From contig JAMWFC010000109.1 of the NCBI GenBank assembly GCA_027475525.1, positions 62,001 to 126,000 on the forward strand: a DNA stretch of 64,000 nucleotides, written 5' to 3'. Positions 1 through 11,444 of the stretch are shown in pieces. The notes below the pieces were generated by a model. It did no database searches, was not told the origin of the DNA, and worked only from the letters and a program-made list of their open reading frames with translations. Position 1 is the first letter of the stretch, and each line of letters begins with the position of its first letter. The translations under genes and the position numbers were made by a program. This stretch comes from Macrolepiota albuminosa (lineage: Eukaryota; Basidiomycota; Agaricomycetes; Agaricales; Agaricaceae).

Positions 1-266
1 TGTCTTACAACTATAGTACAGTTAGAACGTATCAAATACTCCACTCTATGATGCTTTCTTAAGAACTTCGCTGATAAGTGGTGCAGCGCGGTGCTGAGTC
101 TTGTATGTTGTATGGAGAGTCAATACACTTGTTCCTAAGCCCTTTTATTAAATGGGCATTGTTATCATGTGGGGATCCGACTGGAATCCAGCGCCATAGT
201 TATTTCCCATGCACAAGCAGACGGTAGATATAAGATAAATTAGAAACAAGGAATCTCGTAACATAA

Positions 267-3200
267 TCATAAACCCATGCGTTTCGCATTTAAATGTCGT
301 TCAGTAAACATGTGTCGCTCAAACTCCTGTATATAGTATCATATAAGACACCACTTTGAGCATCAGAGGGAAGGACAAACCTCATATGTGGTGAAAACTT
401 GATCACAAGGTACATTGACATCATCGTCAATCCTCCACCCACACTGATACACCTTATCCACTCCCTCCTGCAGACTTTTTACCTGGCTCAAATCAGCATT
501 CAACACCGTCGTCTGCCTTTTCCAACTGTCCAGCTGCTGCTCCAATTCCTCTATCTTCATCTCTTTATCATCCACCTCCTCCTGTAAATCCACCATCTCA
601 TTCCTTACTTCTCGAAGCTCCTTGCCCAGCTCGTCACAACGTGCTCTCAATTCAGGTTCTTCAGCCGCTCTTCTTCTAATGTCATCATTAGTCCGTGTAT
701 CCTTCTCCATGATGAACATCGCCAAGCGCTTATACGTCCTAGCATCATCTTCCAGCGCATGAACGCGGGCCATATACGTAGCTTTCACTACCTCAACCCC
801 GGTTGATGCCTGTTCCTTGGCAATCTGCGCCTCCTTCAGCAGCTCGGCGTTTTCGTCCTGGACGGAGGTCACGAACCCGGATGCCTTGGCATAATACTCG
901 CGGAAAAATTCCCGATCCTTCTCTGCACTCTCCTTTCCCCGCGCAAGGTCCGCAGCCCGCTTCTCGCTCGCTGCAAGCGACACCTGGATAGCCTCGAGAC
1001 TCGCTCGTACTACTTCTAGCTCCTGTTCGAGTTCTAATTCACGAGGCCGTGGCACACTGGCGGCTGCACGAAGAGCGTCGATCTCCTTCATAAGCTGTGC
1101 ATTTTCCTGAGATTTCTCATTGAGCAGGGCCAGTGTAGCAACCAAATCTGGTCTGGTATCTTGCTCCTGAGACTGGTGATCGACATGATACTCGTGACTT
1201 TTGATAGAACGAGGAAGATTTACCTCGATGGGCGTTGAAGTCGGGACCGATGCAGTAGGAGGTAGAACGAGTTCATCTTGAGAAGGATTGCGATGCCCGG
1301 GGCGAACGCTATGCAAACTCGACTTGGATTTCGAGCTCGCACGAGTATCATCCTTCGGTGGAGGTTCAGGTGGCTCAATCTAACGAACCGAACCGTCGGT
1401 GAGCCTCAAGGGGATAATATTATATGTGCCACTGACCTCTTTGGTAACCTGCCTTGAAGTTTCGACATCCCGACCCTGGCTCTGCCCCACATCCTCCATA
1501 GGCACATCCAATATATTCATAATCAAATCCTGTGTCGACTCTTCTTCCTCCTGACGGAAACGCAAAATATCGTTGTCCTCCTCTACACTCTCATGTTCCG
1601 CGTCCTGTGATGAAGTCCCCGAGGACCGCGACTTCTTCCTCTCCAGCCGCTGTTCAGGCTCATGCCTCCTTTTCCTTCCTTCATACTCCCCATTATGCTC
1701 ATCATACTCCCCATCATGCTCCTTCACTCCCTGTTTCTTCTTCCTCTCTAGCGCCTTATACAACACCTTCCTCCTTCTATTCACAGCTGCCCAAGCCAAC
1801 TCGCTCTGCCGCTTTGCCTGCGCACGTGCTGCAAGTTGTTCTCCCCTCAGCCGCACCACATTTTCCAACTCTTCCTCAGCACTATCATCATCATCCATCA
1901 CAGAACCCTCTGCGTCGGCATGGCGATGCGCAGGCTGTTTGCCTTTCCCCTTCCGATCGGCTTGGTCTTGTATGACCTTCCGCTTCCGCTCGCTCTTCTC
2001 TGGTGAGGTAAATTGTTCGATTGAACTCACAAGCTCTGCCACCTCTGCCTCATCTGATTCTTCCGCCGGTGCAATATCTGTACCACTATGATGAATTGAA
2101 GCAGACGACTCACTCGGAAGATGAGGCTTAAAAACGGACGGAGAGAGTCTTGGTATTGGACGAAGTGGTCCAGACTCAGCTTTTGATGTTCTACTCGTTG
2201 TTGACGCCGGCTTCTGGTGTTCTGGTGTTGTCTCTGCCTCACTTTTTTCCTTCTCCACTTCCACGTGCATCTCCAGCTCAGGTTGGTGGAATGCAAGACG
2301 GTTGTCGAATGAGAGGCTCGATCCGGGCGTCCGGGGGCGCATTCTAGAGATAATGGACGACCGCGATGGAGTGTGTGGCGGAAGAATTAAGGTTGGAGCT
2401 CGCGAAGGCCTCAAGGCTTCCCGCTCTTTGACCGCTTTTAGAGATTTGGGATGGTCATTTTCGGGGCTTGAGGCCGGCTGGGACTGATGATCATTTGGCT
2501 CTTGTTGTTTGGGCAGAGGTACCACAGACTGGGATTGAGATTGCGACTGTATATCACGGGACGATTCCGTTTCAGTTTCAGGAACTTCGCCCTGACGATA
2601 AGATTCGTCTTTAGCACCGTTGTCGGCTTTAGACACACAGGCACTATTACTTGGTTGTTGATGTGCTGCGTCAAAGTCGACATACTCGTCATACATTTCT
2701 TGCACCATGTGGTCTTCATCAGCGTGAGGATCCGACAGAGAAGGGCTATGACATGCTTGTAGCTGTCGAAGAGTCGTCGAAGATATCGTCGGCAAGCTAT
2801 TGTTGTGTTTCGTGGGAAGGGGTGACGGTGATTTTTGAACTTGAGCCACCTCCTCGACCTTGTCTGACGAGATTAAGAAATCGGCCTCGTCTGACGAGAT
2901 TAAAGCAGATTTCTCCAAGCGCTGCCGTCTTTTCTTACGAGTCGAGAGCTTGCCAGACTTCAACTTCACATAGGCTGTATCAGAATCCGACGTCACTGTA
3001 GAAGGACGTGTATTGGAGGAGGGGCGTGGTTTCACATTCCTTCTATCCGTAGTTGGGCTGCGAGAAGGCGAAGATGCCGGCTGTATTGGCGCTGTCGCCT
3101 CCTCGTCACTGGTGTTTTCCTCTTCTTCTAACTTCACAGGAAGAACCTTGCTCTTCGCCCTATCCCTTTGCGGGTTTGTCAAGACTTCGTTCTCGTTTCC

Positions 3201-3923
3201 AGACTCACTGAAGGATTCCAGCATCGGTTCTTTCTTCCTCCTTGTATTTCGCTTCGCCCTATCCCTTTGCGGGTTGGTCAAGACTTCATTCTCGTTTCCA
3301 GACTCACTGGTGGATTCCAGCATCTGTCCTTTCTTCCTCCTTGTAGTTGAATGAGGTTCGGCTACCTTCGAATCGTCCGCTATGACCTTCCGTCTCTTCT
3401 TTATATGAGGTAAATCTGGGTTTAGCTCGTTCTCATGATACTCTTCGTCGGACAAAGCAGCGCTCCTAGCGCGCTTTCCGTTATTCCTTGCGTGATTAAT
3501 TGACGTGATGAGATTTTGCTTTTGGGCGCTGTGCTTTGTAACTGTGGATGGCGAGTTCATGGAAACGTGTGAAATGTCTGACAAACGCGATGCGCGAGAG
3601 AGACGCGATCCTCTCGAGCCTGCGAAGGTGTTTTAGGAACAGTAAACATTGATATTAATTGACATACCCTTCTTTCTCTTCATGACTTTACGACGTTTCC
3701 ATTCTTGAACAAGATCGTCGGTACAGTCGGATTTAGGTACCCAACTCTGTGACCACGGCTTGTTCGTCTCGGGATTAAAGCCAGCCCAGCGTACTTTGTA
3801 GTATTTGCTCTTCTCTGCAGTGATCTCGATGACCTCCCAAAGGATATCTTCATCTCCCTCTTGTGAAACAAATTGTGACTGTGAATTGCGTTCATACAAC
3901 TCAGAGTCACTGGCCTGCGACAT
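267..3923 (-). CDS. Chromodomain / coiled-coil / C2H2 protein
   Basis: Four exons (minus strand): 3923-3668, 3619-1437, 1379-381, 326-267, giving about 1165 aa; all phases agree. Residues ~29-80 are a chromodomain with the aromatic-cage pattern (YYKVRWAGFN then SWVPKSDC), a fold that in known proteins binds methylated histone tails. The middle is Ser/Glu/Lys-rich and basic, with two tandem copies of a 33-residue unit. Residues ~815-1110 form a long charged coiled coil. The last intron (380-327) was chosen because it replaces the weak tail VCPSL with EFERHMFTERH. That completes a C2H2 finger: CGWRIDDDVNVPC followed by two histidines. A nuclear chromatin or DNA-binding role is inferred from the domains. 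The exact orthologue is not recognised. Confidence 0.8.
3154..3351 (-). repeat. Two 99-bp tandem coding repeats
   Basis: Two adjacent near-identical 99-bp units lie inside the chromodomain gene. Each encodes a 33-residue unit containing SESGNENEVLTNPQRDRAK. The unit length is a multiple of three, so copy number can change without a frameshift. Confidence 0.85.
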
Positions 3924-5105
3924 ATTGCCTATTTCATATTCATCATGTTACTACGAACAGTTGTTATGGCGAATGACTCGCCTTGAACCTTCAAACAACA
4001 AAGCCTCGATTCCTGAAAAGAAAGTGCGGAAAAGGACTCCCAAAACGAACATTCGCTTATGTAAGTAGCGGCTTCGGGCTGACAGGGCCGTTAATTGGCG
4101 CGTGAGTGGTGAACGAGCGGGAAAAGGTTATTTGAGTTGAAAGTTCAGTCGTGGTGTTTGCGGAAAAGCCATTTGATTTCTTTGAGTCCTGATGAGTTCT
4201 CGAGCGCCGAATTTCACCTCCGAGGGAGAGACGTAAAACTCAAGTTAACTACGACGAACTGAGCAGGTAAAATGAGTATGTAATATGTCAATGTAGAATG
4301 AAATGAAGTGAATAGGTGTCAAGAATACGCGTGACGCAGCGTAAATCGTGGATCTAATGCGAAAGCGCGCTGCGAGCGCAGTGAGACGATAGCAATTAAG
4401 TAAGTTGAAGCTGACCCGCGAGCGCAGTGTTTGCTCGCAGGTATATGAGTGGATAAAGACAATGGAGTATATATATAAGAAAGTGATACTAACGTTAAGA
4501 GACAAAACAAATTTAAACGGCAATCGAATCTTTGGCCCGAATTAACTCCGGGCAAACCCTCACCCGTAGCCGCGATGATGATGAAACACCACACCTCCAA
4601 CGAATGGAATAATTACTAATGCGACCTCAAGCTTTCAAGGCCTCACATGCGACCATGGTCTGTCTCAACTGCACTCGATATTGCCACGAATAAGGCTGAA
4701 CTCGGTTCATACCTCCTTCAGACGAATGGAGGACAGAACACGGTAGCAACAAGATGCGAGATGACTAGACAGGAACCAGTCATGCCCTATGTACGTTGCA
4801 CCCTGTGCTTCAACAGCACTGTACACAGGGAAATCTCAACATGATGTTGAGGCTACTCAGAACGCAGCCCAACGAGTCAGAGACTCAGAAGGGAGTTGTG
4901 TACCGACAACGAAGGTCGTACACAACTTGTGCAAGGACGAGAATACCTGGAACATTTGTTGATTGCACATGGAGCAGTAGCATGGTATAGATAAAGAGGT
5001 CATCAAACCGAAAGAAAACCTGGAACCATATCCTACTGCTGTCCCTTCTCCGGCAAGGCCCATCTCATCGGGTCTATTGTATGAATGGCTGTCGACGTGA
5101 ACCTT
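3924..5105. other. Intergenic, no gene recognised
   Basis: This 1.2-kb stretch lies upstream of the chromodomain gene and downstream of eS30. Open frames here are short and show no recognisable domain. Around 4360-4440 there are GC-rich short repeats of gcgagcgcagtg. It presumably holds the chromodomain promoter; no specific element is identified. Confidence 0.4.
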
Positions 5106-5610
5106 TTATTTTTCAGGGTTAGCGTTCCTGAAATGAGGAGTCAGTTTCAACGTTAAACAGATAATGCGAGAGTGAAATCGATGGATCAGATAGGAGCGAA
5201 AGACAGATGAATGGTTATCAACACTTTAAAATTCAGTGTGAACTATGCTATGTTTGTTGGGTATCATCACGATGCGTGAAAGGCGATAATTACACCACGG
5301 ACGCAAAGGATTTGAGTTAAAACGAAAAAAAACTCACATTCTACGCTTGCCGCCAGGGAGAGTGGTAACGTTAACGAAGCTAGATAGGATATCAATACCA
5401 GGTCGTCTTAGGGAAAAAAAATTAAACATACCGGCGGTTGTACAAAATCCTCTTCTTAGCACGACCCTTGGGAGTTTTCTTTTTCTCCTGCTTCTCGACC
5501 TTGGGGGTCTGTGACTTGACTTTACCAGCACGGGCGAGAGATCCGTGAACTAGCCGAGAACATTAGATTACTTCCATGCCGATACACCAGTGAGCCTCAC
5601 CTTTTCCCAT
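5106..5610 (-). CDS. RPS30: 40S ribosomal protein eS30
   Basis: Four exons (minus strand): 5610-5601, 5549-5432, 5379-5338, 5127-5106, giving a 63-aa protein. It starts [20 protein letters not shown] and ends [14 protein letters not shown] plus NANPEK, the canonical eS30 sequence with its usual length of about 60 residues. The 10-nt first exon and 22-nt last exon were found from splice sites and phase. There is no upstream ubiquitin-like (FAU) fusion. eS30 is a basic small-subunit ribosomal protein. The third intron (5337-5128, 210 bp) is about four times longer than the usual intron here and contains a candidate snoRNA. Confidence 0.95.
5180..5276 (-). ncRNA. Candidate intronic box C/D snoRNA
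   Basis: Inside the third eS30 intron the minus strand has box C GTGATGA (5270-5264), a CTGA box D' (5236-5233), a weaker C'-like GTTGATA (5222-5216) and a CTGA box D (5189-5186). The 11 nt GCATAGTTCAC ending one base before D' are the exact complement of GTGAACTATGC. From memory, that string lies in a conserved part of large-subunit rRNA that carries 2'-O-methylations guided in yeast by the snR39/snR59 family. Hosting in a ribosomal-protein intron is typical of such RNAs. The terminal stem is weak and the ends are approximate. Confidence 0.55.
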
Positions 5611-7094
5611 TTCGTGTCTTGAGGTGGTTGGAGACTGTCGATGATACAAATGGAATATGCACCGGAAGCCTAAAACTGTATAGCTCATACAAATAAGGTT
5701 TCGGTGCTTGAAATTAGACTCCGCGGCACTGCTAGACATACAGCAGTGCACGTGGAATTTGACGTCGAAAATGGGACTTGTATAGGAATTTCCCTGTACA
5801 TTGTGCATAAGTAAATTCACAGGTAGCCCATGGCCCAACTGGACACGTTAACTTAAGCCTCCCAGCTGATAATTTGGATACCTTTTGATCCATCCAGACC
5901 TTTTCATGATACATACTAGCATGCGAGGTGAGCGTTCTGAGAGCATATATTTAATGGACTCATCGAGAAGGGTTTCCTGCTGACCGTACTTACAAAACTC
6001 GTTACCACAACAACAATTTGTTCTCGCTTCTTCTGTATCTCGTCAAGGTTCCATGTGATAGCTCTGTCTCTAAATATGAGGCGCCCACACAAACCTGCGG
6101 TCTTATAAAAACCAGTATTTTCTCGCCTGGCTCTCCAACAACTCTGCTTTGACCGTTCAAGGAAATTCTTGAACACCCTTTTGGGCCTCCGACAACTGCT
6201 CAGCGAGTCTTGTTGAATTCAATTTTCTGAAGCAATTATGAAACTAGCGCCATGTCGAGGTGGAAGAAATGCCTCTGCAAAGGCATTGTATCACACGGAC
6301 AGTATATATGTATGCATAGTACTTCGAGACAACTCCCAGATCTCATGATTAACTCTGGGAAAATAAAAGATTTTTCGTGCAGGGAGGCTGATAATTAAGT
6401 CAGGTTTACGATAAAAAGCTCTTTCTCATTGCTTGCTCAGCAGGCTTTGGCGGCGATTGTGCAAGCTTATACTTACGCGGCGCTATCTGTCAATGTCGGC
6501 CTCCTCGATAAATTTATAGAATATCCAATCAATATGTGAATGCACTGACAGACAGTCCAATACTTAGTTCTGGGAATATCCTCGTACGGGACGACTGTAT
6601 CTATTGTCTTGCATCAGGACCCAATCTGGTTAAGATGGGAGCGAACTCTACAGCATTGTTAGGATTGCCTGTGTAGATGGACATAGACAATCTCCTAGCG
6701 AAGCTAATTCTCTCAAAATGTTGTATGGAATGATGCACCAGCACCCGTTTGAGGATTTTCAGCGTCCCGTGGGCGTCAGCTGGAAGCAGTTTATATGGGC
6801 CAAAAGGTTCTTTGCGCAGTTTCGAGACGTTATCTCCTTTGACGAGGATCCAACGGTCCGGACCATCATCAACCTGATGTAAACAAATAAATATTGACTG
6901 GCCTTGCCCGGACAACATATCCAGGCTACATATGGTCTCTATCAATCCATTCTGGTCGGGTAAGCTTTCAGCTTAAACTCTAATTCTGACACGGCCATCG
7001 CATCAGGGTATCATACGTTCTGGTGCCCTACTTTTGTCGTCAGCCTACCCGTCCAGCAAAACAACTCAAGCTAAACTTCCAGCCTGTTGGCGTT
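5611..7094. other. Intergenic, mostly empty
   Basis: Between eS30 and the MYND gene (both start codons face this region) I see only short open frames without recognisable domains, plus one weak minus-strand candidate at 6601-6945. It should contain both promoters. Confidence 0.35.
6601..6945 (-). CDS. Hypothetical partial ORF
   Basis: A 114-codon minus-strand frame has no ATG at its 5' end. Part of it, from DDGPDRWILVKGDN to LLPADAHGTLKIL, has the composition of a real protein. A possible intron acceptor (TTTACATCAG) lies just before the codons for VDDGPDRW. It may be the last exon of an unrecognised gene or a relic; it matches no family I know and could be chance. Confidence 0.2.
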   Translation of the reverse strand: MIETICSLDMLSGQGQSIFICLHQVDDGPDRWILVKGDNVSKLRKEPFGPYKLLPADAHGTLKILKRVLVHHSIQHFERISFARRLSMSIYTGNPNNAVEFAPILTRLGPDARQ

Positions 7095-8986
7095 ATGCCT
7101 CCAATTCAGCATGATCCGGATCAACACATGTTATCTCGTGCGCTTGAGGTGAGCTTGTCTGATGGTATGATTCATGTTTGTCTTATTCTGAGGACTAGGT
7201 GCTATTGGACGAAGTGTCTGAGCAACCAAATGTTGATTTGAAGAGTTTTTTGGCCTCAATGCCTAATTATCGTACATCGTTGAATCATCCGCGTGTCCTC
7301 GACATGTTCATCAGCCGATTCGATGAACCACCCCCCCATGACGTGGTTTGGTCTCCTAGCACCGATGCTGCTGCGCATGCAATGTCGGGTCTTTCTCTCG
7401 CAATTGGGCGCACGGAGGAAGAGCGTCACTCACTCCGAGAAAGGATTCTATCCAGATGGGCCCACGTATGGCCTTGGATAAACTTCCTCTATTGCAATAT
7501 TTCTTTGTTTGCCGACCTACCCTTGGATTTAGATTCCTTTCGTTATTTATTACTGCGGGTCTTCCTTTTACTTGTTAGTGAACCCCTGTGCGCATCCGTT
7601 GTATCAACAGAAGGAGTGCTGAGGCTAGCTTTTATGAACTGGATTCGCCTGGCAGAACCACCCGCGGACGAAGATGCTTATGTCAGTGCCCTTGCGATGT
7701 CTGATGTATTACTAGCCCTTGTCAAATCTTCTTTCGTGGACATCAAAGAATGGCACGCGGCCTTGGACTTTAATAAACGTCGAGCTGCTGAAGACCTCTT
7801 TAAACCAATTCAGATGAGCATACGTGGCGGGTCTGCGTGGGCACGTTGTCTGTGTTTAAATTTGGAAATTCACCGCACTATATGCACGCGGACACCAGCT
7901 TTCTATGGATCTCTGCCAACAAATACTGTCATATCTAACATATGTGATGTCCTTTCTGCTGCTATTGCAACTGTGGAACCTGCCCCAGGTGTTGGAACGA
8001 TGAGGGCAGAGTATACACAAACAGTCATCGCTATTTCATGCGCCCTTCTCGTTGGGTATTCATCACAAGCCGCAGAAAGCTACTCGTGGGCTATTTATGC
8101 TCTACGACGTAATATCCTCTCCTTGCTCTTCGACTGCCGTCTTCGTGTCCAGGAAGATGTCACTTGCCGAACCATAGATGCAATTCTTAACGAATTGAAG
8201 CTTTGCTCGGTCTACCGACCCGTCCTTCGACATCTCAAACAATCAGGGCTTGCGGACCTACCCCTCACAGAGATACAAGACGAGAAGGCACGGACTGCAT
8301 GGATGTCAGTATTGGACGCTATATCCTTTATGTGCTATACCCAAGCGGAATTCGACAAGCTTGGTGATTATTCTCCCTCCTGTACCTACTCTAATGTACG
8401 AAAATCGACACCTTTTAATACGATTTCTCTCATCGATCAAACTCTAGTGTGGAGCACAGGACAAACTTGTCGCGAAGGTCCGACGTTGCCTTGGGTGTAA
8501 AATTGCCTGGTACTGTTCGGTTGGCTGTCAAAAGCTCGACTGGAGCAAGCACCGCAATGTTTGTGGAAGTAATCGACCTTGTATGTCTTGAAGGCTCACT
8601 TTGCTTTCTCCGTCTCACATCATCCATTAGCCCGCAATCCATTTGAACATCCGAGGACACAAAAGTTTTTCCGTTACCTCGTTAATGTGCAAATGATATA
8701 CAATAAGACATCCATCGCCAATGACTTGCATCGTTTTCGTCTCAACGACCCAACGCCTCAACGTCTCGCCCTCCTTTTCGATTATAGCCTGCATATTCCT
8801 CCGGAGCTTTCGATTCATCCGTTTGAGCATTTTGGTCAGTTCATTTTACCAGAAGGTGATTGGAAACCAGCACTTCTTCCTTGCATACGAGTACGGTATG
8901 GGGCGCAGGATCGTGAGATGATTTTCAGCTCGCATGTTCACGGAGAACTGTTCGGATGGTTCCAGCGGCCAGAGTCTGACAACTAG
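7095..8986 (+). CDS. MYND-type zinc-finger protein
   Basis: Four exons: 7095-7148, 7199-8395, 8448-8580, 8631-8986, giving 579 aa. The intron at 8396-8447 (donor GTACGA) was chosen because it alone restores the complete finger: CTYSNC, then CLGC, YCSVGC, QKLDW and HRNVC. That matches the agaricomycete MYND pattern with C-x4-C as the first ligand pair. The N-terminal 400 residues are alpha-helical and typical of the large agaricomycete family with a C-terminal MYND finger. MYND fingers bind Pro-rich partners; the substrate here is unknown. Confidence 0.8.
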
Positions 8987-9187
8987 TTCATTCCGCTTCA
9001 ATCTGCATAGGATTGCAAAGAATACTTTCATTTCGATTAGCGGCATAAATTATGTCTAACGTTACCCGTTTTAAAGATTTCCCAGAGCTCAGCTATGAAG
9101 ATTCTTTGGGTCTTTCCTGAATTACCAGTTATTATTATTCATGTCAATGGCTTACGGCACACTGTACTAGTAGATAAGCGAGCAAGT

Positions 9188-10567
9188 TCACCAGCAAATC
9201 TCGAGACTATCTTGATCTGTAGGTGGTCGTACAAAAGGCGGTTTTATATCTATCCTTTTCAGCGATGGAAGATGGTGTAAGATGATACAAAGGTCGTGGT
9301 CTTTGACACTCATACCACTAGCCGCGTGGATCTCTAGCTCACGGAGATTTTTGAAAAGGATTAACGGCCCGAAGGAATCGAGCTCCAGTGGAGAAACATC
9401 ATAGCACCATGGGTTCGACACGTGTTCTTGAATCCTCAACGAGATTAGCGAAGCACGGTTGTCACTGTATGAGACTGCTCGTAGGAGCTCGGTCCATTTT
9501 TTCTGGCGTGCCTGATGTTTCTGCATGGACGAGGGGGAAGACACAGTGTCACGGTCGCGTGTGGAAAAAGTTCCATGGCAGATGATATCGATCTCAAGGT
9601 GAGTGAGGTGACAGTGGGATATTCTGGACAGGAGTAGAATCGCATCATCCACATCTGCACATTGACATGTCAGGAACTGTAGGGCCTCAAACGTGAGTGG
9701 ATTGACCCATTCGGAAGGAAGATGAAAAGGATCGACTTTGAAAGTCAGATTCTTTAGGGTATTGAGGCCACCGAGATGTCGAAGGCTTTCTGTGGTCAAG
9801 GAGGATTGTGTTATGAGACGCTCAAGGCGAGGAAGTGTGCAGATTATGTCTCCCAAAACGTCTGGTGGCGCAAGATCGATCTTCAGAAATCGAATACCCT
9901 GATTATGACGTCGTATGCGATCCAAAAATATCTTGCATATACTACTTTCCCTCATATGCATGTAGAAATTAAGGTCGATGCTGACTTCGAGAAGATTCGG
10001 CCCGAAATGATTATAAAGGGGCTCGAGCTCGGGGCAGGGTTCAAGAACAGTGATTGAACCCAAATTGGGGAACAGGACATGTCCTGTTTCTAGCGCGGTG
10101 ATGTTAAGCATTTCATACACTTCAGGTGCCACTCGCACGAATTCGGCCTTATTGGCTGCCTCGTCTATCCACGGAAAACTTCGTTTGGGGAGAGTCAGAC
10201 GACTAATCCTCCGCGACTTCGCCACAAATTCTTCGGTTTCTTGTGTGGTGAGCTGCCTTGTGAAATTCTTCATGCATAACTTGTCAGGTCGCCACCGAAA
10301 CTCTGGTGAAAAAGAACGCACCAAGACAGGATCCCCTGATTCTTCTCCGACAATGGTCCACAACTCCTTCGGTAAGGACATGATGAGGGGTAAGAGAGAA
10401 TGCATGTCGGTCCAGATAAGCTTCTCAGCACAGGACCTAAATGTACTGCAGACTTTCGCCATTGTGACAAGGGTTCGATGATGATCAAAACCACCATCAC
10501 GCGCAAAGTAGATTGTCTCGCAAATCAGTGAGACAAGTTCTGGGATCTGTAGACAGTAGTGGACCAT
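9188..10567 (-). CDS. F-box / leucine-rich-repeat-like protein
   Basis: A single 459-codon minus-strand frame. The N-terminus (PELVSLICETIYFARDGG, then LVTMAKVCSTFRSCAEKLIW) has the F-box-like helix pattern of the large agaricomycete F-box family. It is followed by irregular leucine-rich repeats such as LPRLERLITQSSLTTESLRHL and FKNLRELEIHA. By analogy it would be an SCF ubiquitin-ligase substrate adaptor; the substrate cannot be inferred. The C-terminus may continue through an intron into 9120-9080, adding about 8 residues. Its stop lies about 200 bp from the stop of the convergent MYND gene. Confidence 0.75.
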   Translation of the reverse strand: MVHYCLQIPELVSLICETIYFARDGGFDHHRTLVTMAKVCSTFRSCAEKLIWTDMHSLLPLIMSLPKELWTIVGEESGDPVLVRSFSPEFRWRPDKLCMKNFTRQLTTQETEEFVAKSRRISRLTLPKRSFPWIDEAANKAEFVRVAPEVYEMLNITALETGHVLFPNLGSITVLEPCPELEPLYNHFGPNLLEVSIDLNFYMHMRESSICKIFLDRIRRHNQGIRFLKIDLAPPDVLGDIICTLPRLERLITQSSLTTESLRHLGGLNTLKNLTFKVDPFHLPSEWVNPLTFEALQFLTCQCADVDDAILLLSRISHCHLTHLEIDIICHGTFSTRDRDTVSSPSSMQKHQARQKKWTELLRAVSYSDNRASLISLRIQEHVSNPWCYDVSPLELDSFGPLILFKNLRELEIHAASGMSVKDHDLCIILHHLPSLKRIDIKPPFVRPPTDQDSLEICW

Positions 10568-11444
10568 GCGTGTAGATAAGGGCGTCGGAATGATTAGGCG
10601 TAAGGTTTAACTTAGTGATAATGAGAAGATGAGAAGATATGATAGGCCCCTATTGCCACTGTCCAAGAAAATATAGGAGGCCACGGGAAGGCTGTGCATA
10701 CAGCCTAAAACCATGGAGTTAAGTCTGTCATTGCACGACTTGAAGTTGTTCCCCGCCATAAAACCTTAGATATAACGAGGAACTGTGGTTTCAGGATCAT
10801 GCATTTGAAGACGCATTGAAAAGCAGGATGGATCACAGTCGAAATTATAGATTCGAATAATGAAGGCATTGTCAGGACATGGCCATTTCACGATCCTCGA
10901 GGCCACTCTGGCGCCACAATGTGAGAGGAATTCGAAGCCATTCTGGGCCACGTGCTGAAAACCACAAACACATATATGATATAATATCATATTAAATAAT
11001 ATAATAAATTATTATAATATGATATTATATATATCGGTGTCAACCATATGGTGGCTGTGCAGTAACCGTGGGAATCACACATACGAGGGAGTTATATATC
11101 ACAGAGTGGACAAGGCTCTGGTAATTACCAGTCATTCCATAGCAGGGAACCAAGCCGCTGCATGTGTACATCGTCTTGCCAAAGAGGCACTTCCTACCAC
11201 TTCAATGTCCAAACTAACACAGTAAAAATCGATATATCTTAAGCATGTCACGGGCAATAACGGCAGTCCCCTACAAACGGAATCAGAGTAGAGACAAGTT
11301 TGTACATCATCTTTATAAGCTCATCAGTTTCATGTGATGATTCGTTACTTTTTGCGTTCAGTTGGTACTTGCCTTGAGGCGAGAGACGACTAGTTGCATC
11401 TCTGCTACTCTCACATCATTTCGACTCACATTCCTCTCTGTCTT
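10568..11444. other. Intergenic with AT-rich palindrome
   Basis: A divergent interval between the F-box gene (-) and the P450 (+). Apart from the perfect AT-rich inverted repeat at 10979-11030 I see no gene or recognised element. Confidence 0.4.
10979..11030. repeat. AT-rich perfect inverted repeat
   Basis: Two 15-bp arms are perfect reverse complements: atataatatcatatt at 10979-10993 and aatatgatattatat at 11016-11030. They are separated by a 22-bp AT-only spacer. It could extrude a cruciform or be the remnant of a small inverted-repeat element. No target duplication was identified. Confidence 0.8.

Noticed and set aside
1573..2091. 172-codon plus-strand Ser-rich frame
   Set aside because: Antisense of the low-complexity region of the chromodomain gene; composition only mirrors Glu/Lys codons.
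4245..4600. Two overlapping minus-strand frames near GC-rich repeats
   Set aside because: No domain, no splice-consistent partners, and low similarity to any known protein type.
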